Part shown: one piece after another, positions 58,649 through 64,000 of the stretch
How positions within the stretch are numbered: the stretch's first letter is position 1
Layout: every line of letters begins with the position of its first letter
From: Zelopaecilomyces penicillatus
Lineage: Eukaryota > Ascomycota > Sordariomycetes > Hypocreales > Pseudodiploosporaceae
Assembly (NCBI GenBank): GCA_005765155.1
Contig: VCCP01000002.1
Span: forward strand, 4,216,001 to 4,280,000
Direction of reading: 5' to 3'
DNA length: 64,000 nt
Notes under the pieces: generated by a model
What the model was told of the DNA's origin: nothing
What the model saw: only the letters and a program-made list of their open reading frames with translations
The model's database searches: none
Translations under genes and position numbers: made by a program

Positions 58649-61600
58649 TGCCCCCGACAGAATCAAAATTGCCTGGGCTACAACCGCCACCACCGCCGCC
58701 GCCTACCGGGCACACGCTTCCACGACGCACGTCGCCCGAAAAGTCTGTCACGCTTCGACACCATCGAATCGCCCGCGAAGCGTCGTTGCGAGCAAGCCGC
58801 GGCTCCGCCCCTCCTAATCAAAGTAATGCCACTTCGTCCCCTAGCCGAAACTCCTCTCGTGAGAGTCATGAAACCGGTCAGAGCGATGCTCGGGTGTGGT
58901 TCGACCAGTCGAACGAGAACCCCACAGCAAATATTGACAGCAATGTCATGGATAGTGAGTGACTGGCTCATCATGAATACCATACAAGTGTCGCCAACTA
59001 AACTGCTAACTCTCGAACAGTTGACCCTCCATTTTTTCAAAAGGAATCTGACTCCTCAAACGAAGATAAACCGTACACGCACCAACATCACTTAGCCCCG
59101 CCAAAGCTCACGCACGGTCAGAGCAGCAGTGGTGACGACTATCGGAGTGTCATCGACGATTTGACAGTTGAGATTCAAAAATTAAAAGAAGAGCTCAAGC
59201 GATATAAACAGCATGGCCCGGATATGTTGCGGAAAGAAAAGCTTTTTGAGATCAAGATTCACGGCCTTCCCAAAAGAAAAAGGCGAGAACTGGAGACAAC
59301 ACTGAGAGATTTTGCCGCAGGGCTAGGGGACTCTCCAGCTGCATCTTCTTCGCAACGGAAAAAGTCCTCAAGACACACGAATCGCAACCGCATGTACTCC
59401 GGATCCGGCTCCATGTCCATGTCAAAACATGCCTCATCATCATCCGGCTCCAATATGAGGCCCGTTGACTCCGCCTACGCCTCCATGTCTACGGGTGCTA
59501 CCTCCTCTAGCACACCACTTAACCGACCAACAATTGGGTTGCGAGCGAAATCTTCAGAGCAGAAAGTGGAAAGTTATCTGCGCGATATTCCCGAGGGACT
59601 TTATCCAAGGCCAATGGCTTTGACAGATAGGGAGAAAAAGAAACTGGTGGTTCGCCGGCTGGAACAAATCTTCACCGGCAAAATAGCAGGTCGCCACGCA
59701 CGTCGCATCCAAGCTCATCGCCCGCAGGGGCCAAGCAATGTCACGCTTGCTCCAACTGTACCTGAAAATCTGTCACCGAGACGTTTGGTGACTCAAAAAA
59801 CAGTCAATTTACCTGCTGAAGCTGTGCGGGAAGCAATGATTGTGCCTCACGAGCAATCATCTGGGGAGCAGCAGGGTAAAAAGAGCAAATCGCAAGACAT
59901 GGGGTCGGCATCCAATTCCTACGCAGACCAGACCGAGTCCGCAGGGAACACCAACGCCAACGCCAACGCCAACGGTAGCAGCGGCTTGGGCACGAATCCT
60001 TCACCTCCGATGCCACCACCCCCTGAACAGCGGCCAACTCGTCCCAAAGATCTTGATCCAGACCGTGTGCAAATTCCATCAGAAAACATGGAATATATCA
60101 GGCATCTTGGACTTGTTCCACCAGAACTATTATCAAAATCAGTCTGCTCCATGTATGATGTTCATCCTGATGCTGACGGATGGGTATACCTGAATCTGCT
60201 TTGTAATATGGCTCAGTTGCACATCATGAACGTGACACCGGATTTTGTGCGCACTGCCGTTGCAGACATGAGCGCCAAGTTTCAGTTGTCGCCAGACGGG
60301 CGAAAAATCCGATGGCGTGGAGGGACGGAGGGAACCAGGTTTAGTAGTGATGGATCTGGAGATAATTCTCAGAGAAGTCCCGAAACCGACGACACCGAAA
60401 ATTCAACCAAGGATGATCAGCGTAAGCGACAGAAGACTGGCCGCTCGACAGGCTCAGGAAGCTCTGGTAACAACGCTTCCAAGTTCGGGCCGCAGGTGTC
60501 GGTATCATCTGAGAGCTTTCATTATAAGCCTCTGTTTATTCGCCAGAGCCCGTCACATGACCAAACTTCGTTAGAGGAGGATACGCTGTCATCATTTGGG
60601 CCAGTTGAGGAAAGCAACGGTGACTCGCGCTGGGATCAAAGCGGTTCTGGCGCCTCCAATCGACGGAAGCGCCGTTACGATGGAGCTATTATATACTACA
60701 GTGGAGCACCTTTCTGTACTGACCTTTCAGGCGATACTGGGGACACTTCCCCTGCCACATACATGCTCTCCAGCGGACAAGAACGCGAGAATTCGGAATC
60801 ACAGTTTAGCCGTCCGTTGACCTTGCGTTCATCATCTAGTTCCTCAATAAGCCACCGACCTCTCAGTGACAACAATCTAGATCTCGGGACCAGTTCTAAA
60901 ATGGGTATTGACGATTCCGTCGACGTACCTCCAGTGCCAGTAATGGAGGAGCTGCATGAGACAGACTCAAACGAAGATTTTCCCTGGTTCAATTCTCAAC
61001 AGTTTATTGAAGTTCAACCATTAGAACCCTGTGGATTGGGTGGCGTGCTTCCAGAAGATCATTTCATGGTTGTTGTCACGACTAAACGTTCCAAGGAGGA
61101 GAGTGACGGTGGCATTCAGCCGTCAATGAATCGCCTACGATCAGAGGAGACGACCGATAGTATCATCAATCGCCTTGCACTCATGTCCACCTCTTCACCA
61201 CGTCCGGTGGCGTCGTTGCTTTCTCCACGACACTGTCCGTCAAATTTAGAGATTGAATATGTATCAGGTCGCATTAAACGACTAGCCCCTGTGCCACTCC
61301 CGCCGCCAGCTATCTTCTTTCCTCCTTTCAGTCCCGACTCGTGGTCTGACAGCGAATCCAGCTCCGAGGCTGAGGGCGAGATGGATTCCTCAGAGGAATC
61401 AATGAGTCGTCAAGCGAATCCCCATCAATCTGATGGCTATCCAGATGGTGTGGATCTGACGAGCGGAGACGAAGACGGAGAAGAGTCCGACGACATTGAA
61501 GATGAGTGGGTGTCTGCTCCAGCATTGTTCTGGGAGAAACGGGATGGTGTGAATGTCGACTCTCGGCAGTTAGGCGAATACGGTGGCACTACTTCTTTTG

Positions 61601-61743
61601 TCGAAGGAAACAAGACCGTTGACAACGATGAAGCTAGCGGCGGGATGATGGCACGGACTAGTGCAAGCTCTGTCGCAACCGCCGGTGGACCTGGCAGTAA
61701 CAGCGACAGCAGCGGAGAGGATGATGACGGCAGCAGCAACTGA
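58648..61743 (+). CDS. frq: Circadian clock protein FREQUENCY
   Basis: Two exons, 58648-58954 and 59021-61743 (66 bp intron); 1009 aa, close to Neurospora FRQ (989). FRQ with FRH and casein kinase 1 forms the negative arm of the fungal clock, inhibiting the White Collar Complex. Diagnostic stretches are HTLPRRTSPEKSVTLRHHRI, ETGQSD...WFDQSNENPTA, DPPFFQKESDSSNED and the coiled coil DDYRSVIDDLTVEIQKLKEEL. They continue with RKEKLFEIKIHGLP, VESYLRD (about 285-291, in the CK1-binding region), DLDPDRVQIPSENMEYIRHL, GWVYLNLLCNMAQLH, KRRYDGAIIYYSGAPFCTDL, GLGGVLPEDHF and the C-terminal SSVATAGG. Acidic PEST-like segments fill the C-terminal third. Met101 matches the start of the Neurospora short isoform. 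The intron sits two codons later, and retaining it would give a stop at once. Confidence 0.97.
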
Positions 61744-62877
61744 ATACCTGGTTTGAGTGCTGTTTTAAAATTTTATGCCAATTGAGGAATCTCGACGATT
61801 CGGGGTGCATCTTAATCTTCAATGCCATATTGGCGGATTCAACAGCACGACAAGGCGTTTGCGAAAAAAAAAAAATGAATGATGACTTGAATTGGTTTCT
61901 CCGTTTCGTTCTCTTTTCGGGGCCTAGGAGGGGAGTTGGAAAAAGGGTAGCGTTTTGTTTGGTTGAGCTAGAACTCAATCGGGAATATGGTCGGTGAACC
62001 ATTCTATAATTCCTATTTGCATTGCGTTTGGCGTTTGAGGTTGCTCCAAAACGCACAAAGGCTTTTATGTGGACCAGCTGTGTTGAATTGTTTCGGGTAT
62101 CTCATTTCTGAACTTGTTTTTCTCTTCACATGATTCCCCCATTTCCTGTCTTTTTGACGCGAGAACATTGACTTGCACTAAGGGTGTACGCTGTTGTACG
62201 TATAAAGTGGCTAGCCTTTTGTAACTAATTGTTAGCAAAAACAACGCATTATTATCTGAGAATTTTTCTCTCTTTTATCCCCAAGGGGTTGATTAAATCT
62301 GTGCTGTCTTTGAGTTGAGACTATTTACTCATCCCTGATAATAATGTTTTGGCTTGGACTCAGGCCGGCCATGTTGAATGACAACATTTAGCATAAGACC
62401 AGATCGAAATGAGTCTGTTTATTAGACCTATGTATAATACAATTTAAGAATTAGTAGGTTACTATTTTCCCGCCATCCTGACGTCAACACATTGTAGCAT
62501 TCAACTCTAATTGCCATCAATTAGAGGCTACGGTATTGTAATTTGATGCGAATCCACCACATCCAAAAACTCTAAAAGAACTGCCCAACTTAATCGAGTG
62601 TGTATAAATAAAGCTGTACTCTGCCTGGCGAACGATAAGCCTACGAAAGTTGGTTGTCAGTACCCACGTGATTTTGTCTGACATTCATGTCTACCCCCCC
62701 AATTCGCATGATTACGTTGGATACTTGGCAAGCAGAGGTGTTGTCCGCACTGGGAAAAACACTTGATCATCTATTAATCACCCCAGTTGCTTTCTTGTAT
62801 AGAGCAGAAAGAGGCTCCAAATACTTAGGGTCTTTGTTGGCTTATTACTTTTTAACTGAACCATCATCGTCGCGGAG
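61744..62877. other. Intergenic: frq 3' region
   Basis: About 1.1 kb, AT-rich, without a recognisable gene. It contains the frq 3' UTR and the promoter of the next gene. In Neurospora the antisense transcript qrf starts downstream of frq; nothing in this sequence alone shows or excludes that. Confidence 0.5.
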
Positions 62878-64000
62878 ATGCTGGTTCGCTGGAGCTTGGC
62901 GTCGGCCGCCTGCCTTGGTGCTCTCGGGCAAGTCGCGTCACGACAAGTTGAAGGAGACAATGTGCAGGTCAGGAACGTGGCCATTATAGGTAAAGAAAAG
63001 AAAAATATCCCATGTAGTCTTTCAGTCTGGCGATGGATCTCATCGCTGAATGGGATGTGGTTGTGGTGGGTTTGGCTAATCTCAATCTAAAGGAGCTGGA
63101 GCGGCTGGCTCGTCGGCAGCATATCATCTTCAGCAATATGCAAAGGAGGAGAATCTAGCTATTAATGTCACGATATTTGAAAAGACAAATCACGTCGGAG
63201 GCCGAACCCTTACGGTCAACGCATTTGACAACCCGCTGGAGCCGATTGAACTAGGCGCCTCCATCTTCGTCACCATTAATCACATCATGTACAATGCCAG
63301 TCGGGAGTTCGGCCTGGACTTGGGCGAGAAAATGACATCGTCTAGCAATGACGCCATCACGGCAATCTGGGACGGGGAGAGCTTCGTGTTCGAGTCGTCG
63401 GAGGGGACGTCTTGGTGGTGGGATGCCGGCAAGATGTGGTGGCGGTACGGCTTGTCGCCTTACTACGCGGTCAAGCTGGTCAAGGATGTTGTCTCCAAGT
63501 TTTTGCAACTGTATGAGGAGCCGTATTTCCCGTTTGAGTCTCTGACGCAGCGAGTGTATGACCTGGGTCTGGCAGATATCACGGCCATTACAGGCGAGCA
63601 ACTGCTTGCGCAGAATAAGGTAAGACAAATCATGGGTCGTTCATATAACATTGGTATATGTAACAGATGGGTTGTCCAATTGTATCATGAATTTGGCAAC
63701 TGTTACTGACTGTGAAGGATTAGATCAACCCTGCTTTTAGCCGTCATATAATTCAAGCCGCAACTAGGGTCAACTATGCCTCGAATTTGGCTTACATCCA
63801 CGGACTTGAGGCCATGGTAAGTCTTACTATGTTATTTTCTTTCTTCCTACACTTGCCGTTTGATGCTACATTTACTCACTAGAGATATAAATAGGTCTCG
63901 TTCGCTACAGATGGTGCCGTTTCCGTAAACGGCGGCAACTGGCAAATCTTTGATAGGATGGTGCAGAAGAGCAGAGCTGTGCTTCTGAGGAACACGACTG
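62878..64000 (+). CDS. Prenylcysteine oxidase/lyase-like FAD enzyme (partial)
   Basis: Four exons are visible, 62878-62989, 63093-63619, 63724-63816 and 63895 onward; the gene runs off the right edge after about 280 residues. The N-terminus is a signal peptide (LASAACLGALGQVAS). The FAD-binding Rossmann motif VAIIGAGAAGSSAAYHL spans the first intron, followed by VTIFEKTNHVGGRT. INPAFSRHIIQAATRVNY, SNLAYIHGLEAM and VSFATDGAVSVNGGNWQIFD are typical of prenylcysteine lyases, which oxidatively release free cysteine and a prenyl aldehyde from degraded prenylated proteins, in animals in the lysosome. A secreted or vacuolar site is inferred. Because the C-terminal half is missing, completeness cannot be judged. 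Confidence 0.88.

Overview
The window is nuclear DNA of a filamentous ascomycete, most likely a sordariomycete of the Hypocreales type. The evidence is the short GT-AG introns (56-128 bp, with one of 250 bp), genes packed on both strands, an intact FREQUENCY clock gene, a metal exporter with a cysteine-rich head, and a cofactor-independent phosphoglycerate mutase. I joined exons by hand. Every multi-exon model below closes in frame, but splice sites are predictions from sequence.

Layout. 1-3870 holds no gene I can support. 3871-7925 (-) is a PCA1-type heavy-metal P1B ATPase. 8521-9804 (-) is UTP6, divergent from CWH43 (10527-13907, +). A lone cytochrome P450 lies at 15477-17441 (+). 18095-20176 (+) is an FG nucleoporin with a CCCH finger, convergent with ribosomal protein S20 (20602-21146, -). 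S20 is divergent from a CUE3/ASCC2-like ribosome-rescue factor (21750-23801, +). 23852-27020 (-) encodes a C2H2 zinc-finger protein fused to a trypsin-like serine protease domain. 27760-34534 (-) is the catalytic subunit of DNA polymerase epsilon, sharing a promoter with COX20 (35084-35685, +). Then come an unrecognised nuclear-looking protein (36156-37001, -), an aldose 1-epimerase (38495-39520, +), a HIRIP3-like protein (39776-41063, -), MDM35 (41751-42230, +), a small two-membrane-segment protein (43036-43490, +), GPI1 starting only 17 nt later (43508-45885, +), a very basic orphan (46362-47293, +), tubulin cofactor C (48509-49819, +), Mediator subunit 9 (50032-50439, -) and iPGM (51046-52944, +). 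After a 5.7 kb gene-free stretch comes frq (58648-61743, +). The window ends inside a prenylcysteine lyase-like gene (62878-64000, +).

Most genes are housekeeping: replication, ribosome biogenesis and rescue, nuclear transport, respiratory assembly, GPI anchors, tubulin folding and glycolysis. CWH43 and GPI1 both serve GPI anchors but lie about 30 kb apart, so I see no functional cluster.

The most interesting regions are: (1) the frq leader, about 1.07 kb without a single ATG followed by five short upstream ORFs, the last overlapping the frq start, with a candidate splice acceptor just after the first frq ATG; (2) the zinc-finger/protease fusion, which keeps an apparent His-Asp-Ser triad; and (3) the nearly abutting two-membrane-segment ORF and GPI1.
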